A DNA stretch of 64,000 nucleotides. Origin: Leptobrachium leishanense. Taxonomy: Eukaryota; Chordata; Amphibia; Anura; Megophryidae. Each line of letters opens with the position of its first letter. Within the stretch, counting starts at the first letter, position 1. The translations under genes and the position numbers were made by a program. Below, one piece after another: positions 21,610 through 32,230 of this stretch. Below the pieces are notes generated by a model. It was not told the DNA's origin. It did no database searches and saw only the letters and a program-made list of their open reading frames with translations. The DNA lies in the NCBI GenBank assembly GCA_009667805.1, contig CM019075.1, positions 21,263,615-21,327,614 on the forward strand, given 5' to 3'.

Positions 21610-22680
21610 CCATGGATTTTATAGTAGAGCTACCTGAGTCAAGAGGGAATACAGTGATACTTACGATCATAGATCGATTTTCCAAGATGGGTCACTATGT
21701 TCCTCTTCAGAAACTACCTTCGGCAGCTGAACTGGTGCCCATATTCATTACCAATGTGGTCCGCATTCACGGTGTCCCTCAGGAGATAGTCTCTGATAGG
21801 GGACCCAATTCATCTCCGGATTCTGGAGAGGGTTTTGTAAGAACGTGGGGATAGACCTCTCTTTCTCTTCGGCTTATCACCCCCAGACCAATGGAGCAGC
21901 AGAACGAGCAAACCAAAACGTAGAGAAATATCTCAGGTGCTTCATCTCAGAACAGCAAGATAACTGGTCAGATCTGCTACCGTGGGCAGAATATGCTATT
22001 AACAGCGCAGTGAGTGAATCCTCAGGTCATTCTCCTTTCTTCACTGTTTATGGCTTTGATCCTCCCGTGCTCCCCGCCACGTTTCCTGATACCACGATTC
22101 CTGCTTTAGATAAACAACTGGCATCATTGAAGGAGACTTGGGGAAGAGTGAGACGGGCACTGGAGGAGAGTAGTGCCATTCAGAAAACTAAGGCCGACAG
22201 GCACAGGAGGCAGGCACCCGTGTATCAAGTTGGGGACAGGGTTTGGCTGTCTTCACGTAATATCAAGCTCTTAGTGCCTTCCATGAAGTTGGCTCCTAGG
22301 TATATCGGCCCCTATAAGATTCTACGGCGACTCAACCCTGTCTCCTATGCTTTGGCGTTACCCCCCCATTTTAAAATACACAATGTGTTCCATGTAAACC
22401 TTTTGAAGCCGTTGTTATGTAACCGGTACACCAAAGTCCATGCTCCACCGCCTCCTGTCTCTGTGGAGGGCGAGGAGGAATTCGAAGTTAAGGCCATTCT
22501 GGGTGCCAGGCTGTCTAGGGGGTCCTTGCAGTATTTGGTCGATTGGGTGGGGTACGGTCCAGAGGATCGTTCTTGGGTACCGGCTGCGGAAGTCCATGCT
22601 CCTAGGCTAGTGAAGGCCTTCTATTTGGCACACCCCCGTGCCCCTGGGGGTCGTCCAGTGGCCGCCCCTGGAGGGGGGGG
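21474..22680 (+). pseudogene. Integrase core and C-terminal chromodomain
   Basis: The catalytic core begins with HVAMDFIVELP (first D) and VSDRGPN (second D) in the frame ending at 21854. After a frameshift near 21810 the frame from 21845 has YHPQTNGAAERANQ with the third acidic residue, then the LAPRYIGPYKIL/HNVFHVNLLKP region. A chromodomain follows (about 22480-22625; FEVKAILGARL, YLVDWVGYGPEDRSWVP). Chromodomains steer integration in chromoviruses. A polypurine tract GAGGGGGGGG lies at 22671-22680, just before the 3' LTR. Confidence 0.9.
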
Positions 22681-22683
22681 TTC

Positions 22684-23587
22684 TGTCACGGGGACCCAGG
22701 GGATGGGGCGCCTGGCAGCAGCTTCCTCGCTGCTCGCTGGCCAGGCGCCGAATGTAAGCGCTTCCGGGCCCGCTCACGTGGGACGCCGAGGGGCGGGGCC
22801 TGGCGCTGTGACGCGGACCCGCCGGGTTTAAATCCCAGTCTCTCCCATACACCGGTGCCCTGACGTGGTATTCACATCCCGCAGAGCTCTTGTGTTATTT
22901 TCCTGAACGTATCCTCTTGTGTATTGATCCCTGGCATTGGCAAACGAACCCTCCTGTGTACCGACCCCTGGCATTGGCAAACGAACCCTCCTGTGTACCG
23001 ACCCCTGGCATTGGCAAACGAACCCTCCTGTGTACCGACCCCTGGCATTGGCAAACGAACCCTCCTGTGTACCGACCCCTGGCATTGGCAAACGAACCCT
23101 CCTGTGGTACCGACCCCTGGCATTGGCAAACGAATCTCCTTGTGTATGACTCCTGGCGTTTGCATATACTCTGTTCTAGGTTCTGCCCTTAACGTTGGTA
23201 CCGAGGTCAGTCTGTGTGGCATCCTAAGCACACATCAGACTACCTCTGCTATTACTAAAGTCCTAGGGAGGACTTGTGATCTAGTCTGTACCCCTGTCTG
23301 GTATTTCCCTTTCTTTGTCTGTTACCTGTTTCGTTGCCTTTATAGCTTTGCCGACCACTCAAGGATCGGAAGAGTAGAAAGAGAGTTGCACAAAGAGATT
23401 TATATCTTAGCAGTCAGAAAGAGTCGTGACTATACCCTATTCCATACCTCTGTCTGGTGTTACCCCTTATTCATATACTGTCTGGTTATTTGTCTGTTTA
23501 GTATCACCGACCATTCAAGGATCGGAAGGGTAGAGAGCGGTCTGCGTAAAGGGACCACACTTTTGGTTATCAAGGGGATCCGTGACA
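22684..23587 (+). repeat. 3' LTR of the young chromovirus
   Basis: Near-identical to the 5' LTR (TGTCACGGGG to CGTGACA). Differences noted: one extra G in the tandem repeat (cctgtggtaccg), two extra bases before 'ccttgtgtatgactcc', and one substitution (cagaaagagtcg versus cagaaagattcg). Confidence 0.92.
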
Positions 23588-23638
23588 CATCCCTAGTTAA
23601 ATCTACTCTAGATTCAGTCGATTAAAATCTTGTGACAT

Positions 23639-24058
23639 TTAGGCTAGGGTCAGACGAGCGCATTCTGAGCGCACTTTCTGACGGACGACAAGGTAGTGGC
23701 CACACAGACAGTTTTTGTGACCGACCTTTTTTTTGACCGATGTAATATGAAAAAACATTTTGTCCGACAAAAATGCAGGACGTCAAAAATGCAGTCCGTC
23801 TGACTACGTTCCATCACTCAAACACAAAGCTACGCGGCCGTTGCGGACGCGGCGCACTCCGCACGTCCGTTCTAGCGGTTTTACGTTCTTGCCTAACTTG
23901 CGTCCGTTTGCCGCGTCCGTTTGTGCGTCCGCGCTTCTGTGCAGATGTACTTCGTGTGTGGGTCTCTATTGATCATAATTGTATGCTACCACGGACGTTA
24001 AAATGTGCGGCAACATGGACGAAATCTGTGCGTTCGTCTGACACGAGCGTTAGTCGAC
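23639..24058. repeat. MITE family B copy
   Basis: Begins TTTAGGCTAGGGTCAGACGA and ends TCGTCTGACACGAGCGTTAG, imperfect inverted ends. CpG-rich interior shared with 6241-6682 and 55737-56212. Open frames here are shadows. Confidence 0.65.
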
Positions 24059-24177
24059 CGAAACTAGAACTGAAACAATTCAGAAGATTAAAATATGACT
24101 TAAACTAAATGGCATTTTAGAAAGAAGACTGCGACTAAAACTAAAGTAAAATTTGCTGTCAAAATTAACATGTACAC

Positions 24178-24305
24178 CAGGGATCTTATAAACCAGCCCC
24201 CCCCGATGCTTCTGATCTACATCTCCCAAGTTTCTCTGGCCACCAGAGAATTCTGGGAATTGTAGGCAGGTTAACAATATTCTGGGACCAAGTTTGAGAT
24301 CCCTG
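24178..24305. mobile_element. hAT-type MITE, 128 bp, with perfect 8-bp target duplication
   Basis: Ends CAGGGATCT and AGATCCCTG; flanks ATGTACAC at 24170-24177 and 24306-24313 are identical. The interior includes TCTACATCTCCCA and GAATTCTGGGAATTGTAG inverted blocks. Non-coding. Confidence 0.88.
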
Positions 24306-24894
24306 ATGTACACCAAGCTTTTAGGAAAGCCATAGGGCATGTCCCACCTTATTTAGAAGGTTGATATGACCCAAGGTGACATCAGAGTTCTAACATAATA
24401 CATAATAAAAGCTATTCAGCACTGTTGAAAGGGAGATGGAATTTTATTGTAAAAAATGAGTTATTCGGAAAGAACATTGTGATTAAAATGCTGGATAATG
24501 ATTTTTTACATTTACCCACAAAAATAATAATAAACCATTTTAATTTAGAGTATCATGTGAGAAAGGTTTTAATCTTTTTTTTAATATTTTTACATTTATT
24601 TTTGCCTCTGAATCGTTTTATTTTATTGTCCTTTGCTTTTTGTGCATCACATGCAGTTCAAACAAATACTAATAGATTTATAAAGAAAGATTGTGATATT
24701 GTGCTATTTATTTATCCATGAAGCAGCACCTTGAAGAGGAAGGTGGTCCTCCATGCAATGCTTGCAGTTCTCTCTGTTAGGCATATGGTCTCCAGGTAGT
24801 TCCATCTGTACCACTCAAGACCCTTTACCTGGACATTGCTATGGACACATACTTGTGACCATACCAGGTCATCGTTTCCAAAGTAAACATCAAT
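24306..24894. other. AT-rich 5' flank of an OR gene; no gene
   Basis: No supportable coding region. The part from 24720 is less AT-rich and leads into the OR coding exon; a splice acceptor may lie here but cannot be fixed by eye. Confidence 0.35.
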
Positions 24895-25899
24895 ATGAGT
24901 TATTCCAACAGGAATCAGATTTTTTCTACAGAACACACTCCTATACCACCACCATCATCGTCAAACCAAACATCGGTGACGGAGTTCATCCTGCTTGGCC
25001 TCACTGATATTAAAGAACTTGAAGTGACACTTTTCACCCTGTTTTTCCTGTTTTTTCTCGGAAACCTCACTGGAAATATATTCATTTTGGGTTTTACCAT
25101 CTCTAATCCTAGCCTCCATACACCCATGTACTTCTTCCTGGGGAATTTGTCCGTCTTGGACATTTGCTTCTCCGTTGTCGTCGTGCCAAAAATGCTTTCC
25201 GACTTCTTGATCCCGGTGAAGAGCATCTCGTTCGGAGGCTGCATTGCCCAGATGCATTTTTTCCATTTCTTCGGCAGCTCCGAGGCCACGCTTCTCACCA
25301 TAATGTCCTATGACCGCTACCTGGCGATCGGCAAGCCCTTACACTACTCCAACATCATGACGACTTCTGTTTGTCGCCTCCTGGTCCTGTCTTGTTGGGC
25401 CATCGGGTTTTTGCACTCCTTGTTGCACACCGTGCTAACGGCTAGGCTTCCGTTTTGTGGGCCTAATCTGGTAAACCATTTCTTCTGTGACATAAAGCCG
25501 GTTTTAAACTTGGCATGTACGGATACTACTCTGAATATGAAGCTTCTCGCTATGGTTACTGGATTCTTGGCCACCACGTCCCTAGTCCTGACCCTTCTTC
25601 CTTATGTCCTAATCGGCAGGTTCATTTACAAAATTAAAACTAAGGAGGGCAGAAGACGTGCGTATTCCACCTGCAGTGCTCACTTTACCGTCGTTCTTCT
25701 ATACTACGGCACGGCGGTGTTTACTTATCTAAGACCCACGAGGCAAGAATCGTTGAACCAGGACAGAGCTGCCGCAGTCCTCTTCACGGTTGTAACTCCT
25801 GCTCTCAATCCACTCGTATATACCCTGCGTAACAAGGACATGAAGCGAGCCATAAATCAAGTTACAAAAAAAATATGTGTATTTGTGCTGGAATACTAA
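24895..25899 (+). CDS. Olfactory receptor, class II, OR12D-like (intact, extended N-terminus)
   Basis: Odorant receptor of 334 aa, some 20 residues longer than usual because the only in-frame start precedes a proline/serine-rich N-terminus (HTPIPPPSSS) before the NQT glycosylation site at 24. Features: PMYFFLGNLS at 77-86; cysteines C116 and C198 for the extracellular disulfide; MSYDRYLAIGKP at 137-148; RAYSTC at 255-260; PALNPLVYTLRN at 302-313. The segments AQMHFFHFFGSSEA and NHFFCDIKPVL match the pattern of mammalian OR12D receptors. The IC2 motif reads AIG where most ORs have AIC, as in the two related genes at 29006 and 52613. No interruption is seen. The true start could lie in another exon. 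Confidence 0.92.
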   Translation: MSYSNRNQIFSTEHTPIPPPSSSNQTSVTEFILLGLTDIKELEVTLFTLFFLFFLGNLTGNIFILGFTISNPSLHTPMYFFLGNLSVLDICFSVVVVPKMLSDFLIPVKSISFGGCIAQMHFFHFFGSSEATLLTIMSYDRYLAIGKPLHYSNIMTTSVCRLLVLSCWAIGFLHSLLHTVLTARLPFCGPNLVNHFFCDIKPVLNLACTDTTLNMKLLAMVTGFLATTSLVLTLLPYVLIGRFIYKIKTKEGRRRAYSTCSAHFTVVLLYYGTAVFTYLRPTRQESLNQDRAAAVLFTVVTPALNPLVYTLRNKDMKRAINQVTKKICVFVLEY

Positions 25900-25924
25900 A
25901 CTTTGGCGTTGGGTGGTATTATTT

Positions 25925-26362
25925 CTAACCCCTTCACTACCCATGGATTTTCCAGAAAAAATTACTGTCAGAAACCAGTGGGTTTTGGTTTTTAAAATCA
26001 TTTTTATTTAGACAATAAGAAATATTTGGGAATATTCCCAGTGTATTCCTTACTGTAATAACCTATTTGGCAGGGGGATGTTGCCATCTGCTGGCCAAAA
26101 GGAATTACTGCAGTTCTGATCTCGGTGTAGAATCAGCTGGGTAGATGTCATAAAGACACATTCCCCAGCTGGTTTTTAGCACCTTCGGCATATAATTTCA
26201 GGGCCATGTTCCGGAGCCGGAACACAAATGATTTTCGTTTGCAATAAGTGAAACTCCTTTACATTGCTCCTATGGAAGACCACATTGACTATACTTTCTA
26301 TCAGGGCACCAGGAGGCGCCTTGCAGATCGAGTCTAGTCAATCTTGGTACTGAAGGGATTAA
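25925..26362. mobile_element. TTAA-type MITE, family C copy
   Basis: Left end TCTAACCCCTTCACTACC (TTAA altered to CTAA), right end GGTACTGAAGGGATTAA with TTAA at 26359-26362. The interior is related to 3670-4132, largely in inverted orientation (CCCAGCTGGTTTTTAGCACC). It starts 26 bp after the OR stop codon, so it lies in the 3' UTR region of that gene. Confidence 0.68.
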
Positions 26363-28268
26363 TTTATAAAAGCAAATTTCAGGGAATTATTTCATTTTGA
26401 CAATTATAATTCATAATAATGAATTAATAAAATTCAACTAGGGATTGGAACTGGTTTGTTCATGATGAATTCATTATGTATTTACTAATGGATTACTATT
26501 TAGTTTGAATAAAAATGTATATTCTAGATTTTTTTGGGCACTATTAAAAATGACAGTACAGATACCTCATTTTATTGCACTTCACAGATATTACTCTTCA
26601 GACCAACTGAAGCTTCATGACGCCCCTTTGCCAATAGACTTGTTTGGCAAAGGGGCGTCCAACAACTTGTGCTTAATTTTTTATTTCGGTTAAATGTAGG
26701 TAAATTTTAACAATATTTCACTGGCAATAAGATTACAGCATGCTGAGATGAAGGCTAGCTTTTCTCTCCGATTAACCCTTTCGCTGCTGAGCCATTCCGC
26801 CCCTGTGTACGGAGCTCATTTGTACAGTTTTGTGTTCATCACATATAAACGCTATTTGAAGTCATGTTTTATTGCACGACAAGTTATATATCCTTTTTTT
26901 CGGCATATTCAGAACATACCATTAAGTGTATATGTCATGTCCTACTAGAATGCTATAACAATTTTTTTTAAAAAAAATGTGAATTTCTATTAAACTTTCA
27001 ATCATCTACAGCGTGTAAAATTAACTTTTTCCCATTTTATCATCCAAGCCTTTACGGTTATATATTCTATTGGGTAAGGTTAAAAAAATTTGAAATGACA
27101 ACCTGTTACTGTATTTTTCTGAGAAAATATGCGATTTTAGCTAAAACTGAAAAAAATTAAATTTTTGTAAGTGCAGCATCATTGTTCACATTATAATTGA
27201 AAAGTGAACATTATTGCTGCATTAATAAAAAAAAATATAATAAAAAAATAGTTATTTTTTGTTTTACATGTAACCTGGTCTTGTTTGGTATCATTAGAAA
27301 GGCCATGCTCTGGCCTTTCCAATAATATCAAACACGGCCCTCTGACACTAACTGGGAGACATGGGGTCTAAAGGATCATCCTATCTCCACCATATTGATT
27401 TCCACAGGTAATCACTGTGAAGATAGGGGTTAATTACCTAACTGACATCATTGTGCCGCTGCACGATGAAGTCAGTGGGTGAGGGAGGCTCCAGACTGCA
27501 ATATAGTGTAATTGTGTGTTTTATATACATAGGGAAACCCAAAAATTACTGGGACTCCCTTTGCTATTTTAATCGTAAAGGAAGGTGCTTGACATGTCGA
27601 AACATGTTAGTGGGAGCTAGAGACATTAATTGATGCTCTGTTACCTGGATAACTGTTATACACAATTAAAAAGAGGTCTTTCAGATTTTTTAAACTTTTT
27701 ATCTATGTACAAGTTATTTATTTTATGCTTTTTATTAAATACTATTTGTTATACTACAAAGTGTTTGCATATCTTTCTTGTACTGGAAGATTATCATTTT
27801 ACCAAGAGTTGAGCATCTTCAAATCTTCAAATGCACGGCACGGAGATTATATGTGGCTCATTAATATGTGAGTGGTTCTATTGTATTTTATTTAATCTGG
27901 TCATTTATTACATATATGGTCATTATTATTTGGCCAGTCACATACAGCTGTGAAGCCAAATACTGCAAGTCTGTGACAGCGGGTCGGTCTCCCTGAAGGA
28001 AGCCAATCAAGTGATTATTTTAGCCAATCATGCAGGTTTAAAGGAGGAATTCTGTCAAACGAGCTTCAGTTGGTTATGGTTGTTGGTACCAATCATTATA
28101 TCGATGTAAATGCCTGCTTTCTATAAATGTAGTCACGTGTCCGAGTCGATCACTGGTTCTATAGAATGGGTTTTATTATATTGCTAAGCAACAGTAATGT
28201 CCTTCCACCAGTTGTGCTGTTAATATCAGTTAATTAATGATTTTTCAGGTGTTTATTCACAAAACTCC
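26363..28268. other. AT-rich intergenic DNA; no gene
   Basis: TTAACCCTTTCGCTGCTGAG at 26775 looks like one end of another TTAA-type element, but no partner end was found. A small inverted repeat, AGAAAGGCC/GGCCTTTCC, lies near 27297-27320. GTGCTTGACATGTCGAAACA near 27586, followed by an AT-rich tail, may be a very decayed member of the hammerhead-like series. No frame is credible. Confidence 0.35.
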
Positions 28269-28785
28269 AAAGCAATAAAACTCACAGTAATGTGCAGTGT
28301 GTAGGAGCGTATCATAGAGCTTCACAACAAAAAACCTTACAGTTATGTGCAGTGTGTATGAGCGTATCAGAGATCCACAGCAATGTGCAATGCATTGTGT
28401 TTGAGCGCATCACAGAGCTTCACAACGAAAAACCTTACAGTAATGTGCAGTGTGTATGAGCGTATCAGAGATCCACAGCAATAAAACTCACGGCAATGTG
28501 CAATGCATTGTGTTTGAGCGCATCACAGAGCTTCACAACAAAAATCCTTACAGTAATATGCAGTGTGTACGTGCGTATCACAGAGCTCCAGAGAAAGAAT
28601 ACTCACAGTAATGTGCAGTGTGTATGAGCGTATCACAGAGCTCCAGAGAAAGAATACTCACAGTAATGTGCAGTGTGTATGAGTTTATCACAGAGCTCCA
28701 AAACAATAACCCTCAAAATAAAGTGCAGTGTGTATGAGGGTATCCGAGAGATCCACAGCAATAAAACTCATAGTAATGTGCTATT
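28269..28785. repeat. Tandem repeat, ~60-bp unit, about nine copies
   Basis: Unit core: AATAAAACTCACAGTAATGT, GCAGTGTGTATGAGCGTATC, ACAGAGCTTCACAAC. Two unit types alternate in the first half (with 'aaaaaccttacag' and with 'gcaatgcattgtgtttgagc'), so a higher-order duplication occurred. A single unit is also present near 11003. Confidence 0.88.
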
Positions 28786-29005
28786 TACAGCTTCTAAGTT
28801 AGCAGTAATTCAAAGTGACAGACATGGGAGCTGACTGGGAATTTTAGGGCAATAATCCTGCACTTTTATGTACAGTGGGGATGTAAATTTTATTTTTTCA
28901 TTGTATTGCAATGTAAACTGAAGCACACACATTTTTTGAAAGCAAAATGTTTTAGAACAACAATTCAACAATAATAAGTTGGTCGCGTTACAGCAGTTCT
29001 TTTTT

Positions 29006-29938
29006 TCAGAATTCCACTCTTTTTATCGCTTTTTGTATAGCTTTCAGAATTTCTTTGTTCCTTAGTGTGTAAATTATAGGGTTTAATGCTGGAGTTATGA
29101 CAGTGAATAGAACAGCTGCGGCTTTGTCTTGGTCCAAAGAGTCTTGTGTTGAAGGCCTCACGTAGGTAAAGATTGCGGTTCCATAAAGCAGGAAAACAAC
29201 AGTGAGGTGAGCGCTGCAGGTGGAAAATGCCCGTCTCCTGCCTTCAGCAGTGCTTATCTTTACGAGAAACCGGCCAATGCAGACGTAGGAGAGAAGAGTT
29301 AATAGCAAGGTGAACGAGACCAAAGTCCCCGTGACCATCACCAGAAGCTTCAGGTTAAGGGAAGTGTCCTTACATGCCAACTTCAGCACAGGCTTAATGT
29401 CACAGAAGAAGTGATTGACCAGGTTTGGTCCACAGAAAGGAAGCGTTGCCGTCATGAGCGTGTGAAGCAACGAGTGGAAGTACCCAGTCACCCAAGATCC
29501 CACGGACAGGTTAATACAAAGCTTTGTGCTCATGATCTGAGAGTAACGTAAGGGTTTGCCAATAGCCACATACCGGTCGTACGACATCGCAGTGAGAAGT
29601 ATGACTTCCGTGCTTCCCAAAAAGTGGAAAAAGTGTATCTGTGAGATGCAGCCGGCAAAAGAGATGGTCTTCTTCACGGCTAAGAGGTCGACCAGCATCC
29701 TGGGAACGGCAACGGACGAGAAGCACATGTCGAGAAGAGACAAGTTCCACAAGAAGAAGTACATGGGCGTGTGAAGAGATTGGTCGTTCATGGTGATTAG
29801 CATGATCGAGAGGTTTCCCACTAGGTTTACCAGAAAAAAGAATAGAGAAATAACAAACAGGGCTGCTTGTAGGTTCACGCGGTCTGTCAGTCCAAGCAGC
29901 ACAAACTCATTGATAGACGTTTCGTTTTCTGAGCCCAT
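29006..29938 (-). CDS. Olfactory receptor, class II, OR12D-like (intact)
   Basis: Odorant receptor of 310 aa. N-glycosylation site NET at residue 5; PMYFFLWNLS at 58-67; C97 and C179; MSYDRYVAIGKP at 118-129; RAFSTC at 236-241; PALNPIIYTLRN at 283-294. The IC2 motif reads AIG rather than AIC. It is closely related to the gene at 52613-53566: I count roughly 22 differences over residues 55-309 but about 25 within the first 54. It converges on the gene at 24895, 3.1 kb away. The start is chosen by position relative to TM1 and the glycosylation site. No disruption is seen. The exact OR family is inference from HFFHFLGSTE and HFFCDIKPVLKLAC. Confidence 0.93.
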   Translation of the reverse strand: MGSENETSINEFVLLGLTDRVNLQAALFVISLFFFLVNLVGNLSIMLITMNDQSLHTPMYFFLWNLSLLDMCFSSVAVPRMLVDLLAVKKTISFAGCISQIHFFHFLGSTEVILLTAMSYDRYVAIGKPLRYSQIMSTKLCINLSVGSWVTGYFHSLLHTLMTATLPFCGPNLVNHFFCDIKPVLKLACKDTSLNLKLLVMVTGTLVSFTLLLTLLSYVCIGRFLVKISTAEGRRRAFSTCSAHLTVVFLLYGTAIFTYVRPSTQDSLDQDKAAAVLFTVITPALNPIIYTLRNKEILKAIQKAIKRVEF

Positions 29939-30260
29939 TGGATGAATAAAATCTGTGGGGGAAAAAAATTAAATATTTTTTCAGGAGGAATGGAGCTCCT
30001 CTGTGGCTCACCCACTGAAAAGCTTCCTTTAGGTTTCACGCATAGGTTTCCTTAATAAGTCACGAAGAAATAAATTATGTTTATCACAATTATCATAAGG
30101 ATTCCCTAAACGTCCATCTTTATTCTTAAATATTAACATCACATTGGCATGTGGAGTGGAGAGTCAGGTGCCACATGTCAATGGTTAATTTAGGAACAGA
30201 AATCTTGGAGAGTACCCACACAGTTACTATTTTAGGACTAGACCCCCCTGCAGACCCTAG
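29939..30260. other. 5' flank of an OR gene; nothing recognised
   Basis: AT-rich, no repeat border, no frame. Any upstream non-coding exon of the minus-strand OR would lie here or beyond. Confidence 0.35.
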
Positions 30261-31145
30261 CAGGGTTATTCAAAGAGAATAGAAAAGTTACCGCACGTTC
30301 GGTGACTTTTCGTTCTCTTCAATTCGGTACGATTTGGCGATCCCATTTCGGCGACCCTGCGGTGTATTCAGCAAGCACCACAGGACCGTCGTAGTGCAGG
30401 GAAAATCTGCCGAAAAGCTGCCGAACACTCACCGCAAAACCCAGGCGAATGCACACCGAAACCCGCAAAAACATCTGGATTAACCCCGCCCAACACGACA
30501 GAGACACTCGAGCAGGAGCCGATCACAGCCGCTGGAAAAATCCGACACCGCAGACGAATGGAATGAAAAAAACAAAACGTTTGCTTGAATGTTTGAAAAG
30601 TGAAACGCTGTTTGCAAAGAAACTACTCAGCAAAAATGTCTGAAATTTACACATAAGATCCAATGAATAAAAAGGGCTGTTACAGAAAAAAGAACAAACG
30701 TTTTAAAAAAAAAAAAAAAAAACGAAGAAAATCCCGAAAAATGCTTAAAATATCCCAAAAAAAAAATAAAAATTGATAAATAAAGAGACTTTTTACTGCA
30801 GAATATTATAATAAACGGTTTATTAGATATTGAATTAAAACGGGAATATTTTAACATTGAAGCCTATGGGATTCTCCTGAATAAACCTGTTGAATGAAAC
30901 CACCAATTGGCAGGGCAATTCGGCAACTTTTCACTGCTGGGTTTTGCTCTCTGAATAGCCGAAGCATTGCTTCTCTATGGGGATTCACTGCCCTTGAACA
31001 GGCACCGTATGTGCAGGCAATTCGCCAGGATTTGGCGAATTGCCAGCTCTCTGGATAGCCGAATGGCCAGGAAAGGTAACCGAATGCTGATTTTCAGCGT
31101 TCGGTTCCTTTTCGGCAGCCATTCGGATCTCTTTGAATAACCCTG
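30261..31145. mobile_element. MITE family A, complete copy, 885 bp
   Basis: CAGGGTTATTCAAAGAGA at 30261 and its inverted counterpart TCTCTTTGAATAACCCTG ending at 31145. It carries an internal hairpin near 31068-31115 (GGTAACCGAATGCTGA with its inverse) and an A run at 30703-30723. The interior aligns in inverted orientation with 48095-48648. Non-coding. Confidence 0.85.
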
Positions 31146-31539
31146 TGTATCTTTGCAGCCATAGGGTTTGGGAATAGGTAAGCTTTCCGGAAGCCCAACC
31201 ACGAGTCCCAATTACTCGCAACTCGCCACCCACTGCCAATGGATTATTTAAATTAAATCATTAATTGTGTGTTAACGAGCCTGTGTCAGTGCACACAGAT
31301 TCTTTTGCCAGCAGCAAATTGTTTTTCACAAAGTGAAAAATCGTGGCGTCATTTTTAAGAACTGGATCAGTGGTCCAATTAGAAATGGACAAACCAAAGG
31401 GATCGTAATTTCAGACATACCTAACATCTTGCACATACATAGGTTTACTATCTACAGTATAATCTATCCACCTTTGGTGCCATTTCCCTGGTCTATATTT
31501 AATAATGCCCAAAAAAATGAAAATAAAACTTCAGGACTA
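31146..31539. other. Intergenic DNA; nothing recognised
   Basis: No credible gene or element border. Confidence 0.3.
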
Positions 31540-31710
31540 CAATGTCTTCCACTCGCTCCATTTATTTCAGTACGACATAAAAGGCAACGTTTTGGTCTAA
31601 CACATGGAACTTTCTCAAGCCCTAATAAAGGCTTGAGAAAGATTCCGCTGTTGGACCGAAACATTACTTTTATGTTGTGCTGAAATAAAGGGAGTGAGTG
31701 GAAGACGTTG
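31540..31710. repeat. Palindromic repeat with CTTGAGAAAG...CCGAAAC motif on both strands
   Basis: Arms 31540-31622 and 31629-31710 are inverted copies (GTCTTCCACTCGCTCC / GGGAGTGAGTGGAAGAC; TTTCTCAAGCC / GGCTTGAGAAA). Each strand reads GCTTGAGAAAG, a variable loop, then GGACCGAAAC or GACCAAAACG, a looser relative of the hammerhead-like core. The same arrangement occurs at 54144-54320. Confidence 0.7.
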
Positions 31711-32025
31711 GGGTGCTGAAGCTTTTTATATTTTGGCAGCATTTTCACGGTTGAGGTGGAACTGGGTGATTCATGCCCCCATGGCGGAGAGAAGGCTTCT
31801 CACAGTGAGAAGGCCTCGGGTTGATCTTTACTATTAGCTTTAATATTGGTCAGAATGGTCAGTGGGAAAAGAGGACTGGCGATCCATGCAAAATATTAAT
31901 TTAGTAAACTCACAAAAGATAGCATGGACACACCAACAAACAGTGACTACACAAATATAAAATATGATTAAATAATCAATAGTATAATTAGCAAATCACA
32001 ATTAAACACCTATAACACTATACAT
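31711..32025. other. Intergenic DNA; nothing recognised
   Basis: No supportable gene. Confidence 0.3.
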
Positions 32026-32230
32026 CAGGGGTCGGGAACCTATGGCTCGCGAGCCAGATGTGGCTCTTTTGATGGCTGCATCTGGCTCGCAGACAAATAT
32101 TTAGCCTTGGCTCTTGTAACATCCCCAAGTGGCATTCTTAAGTGGACGCGCAGAGTTGATTCCTGGAGTTTTATCCAAGATCCCCTACGCCATCACGATC
32201 CCTAAGTCCTGTGTCTCCTCTCTCCACAGG

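Larger units (their letters stand above)
17453..23587 (+). mobile_element. Ty3/gypsy chromovirus (Tf1/Sushi-like), young full-length copy
   Basis: Complete LTR retrotransposon of 6.1 kb: 5' LTR, gag, protease, RT, RNase H, integrase, chromodomain, polypurine tract, 3' LTR. The target duplication is CATCC (17448-17452 and 23588-23592). The LTRs are 901 and 904 bp and I count about four differences, three of them indels, so the insertion is recent. The coding region nevertheless has at least five frameshifts. The integrase-chromodomain end and the self-complementary primer site place it with chromoviruses of the Tf1/Sushi type. Confidence 0.93.
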
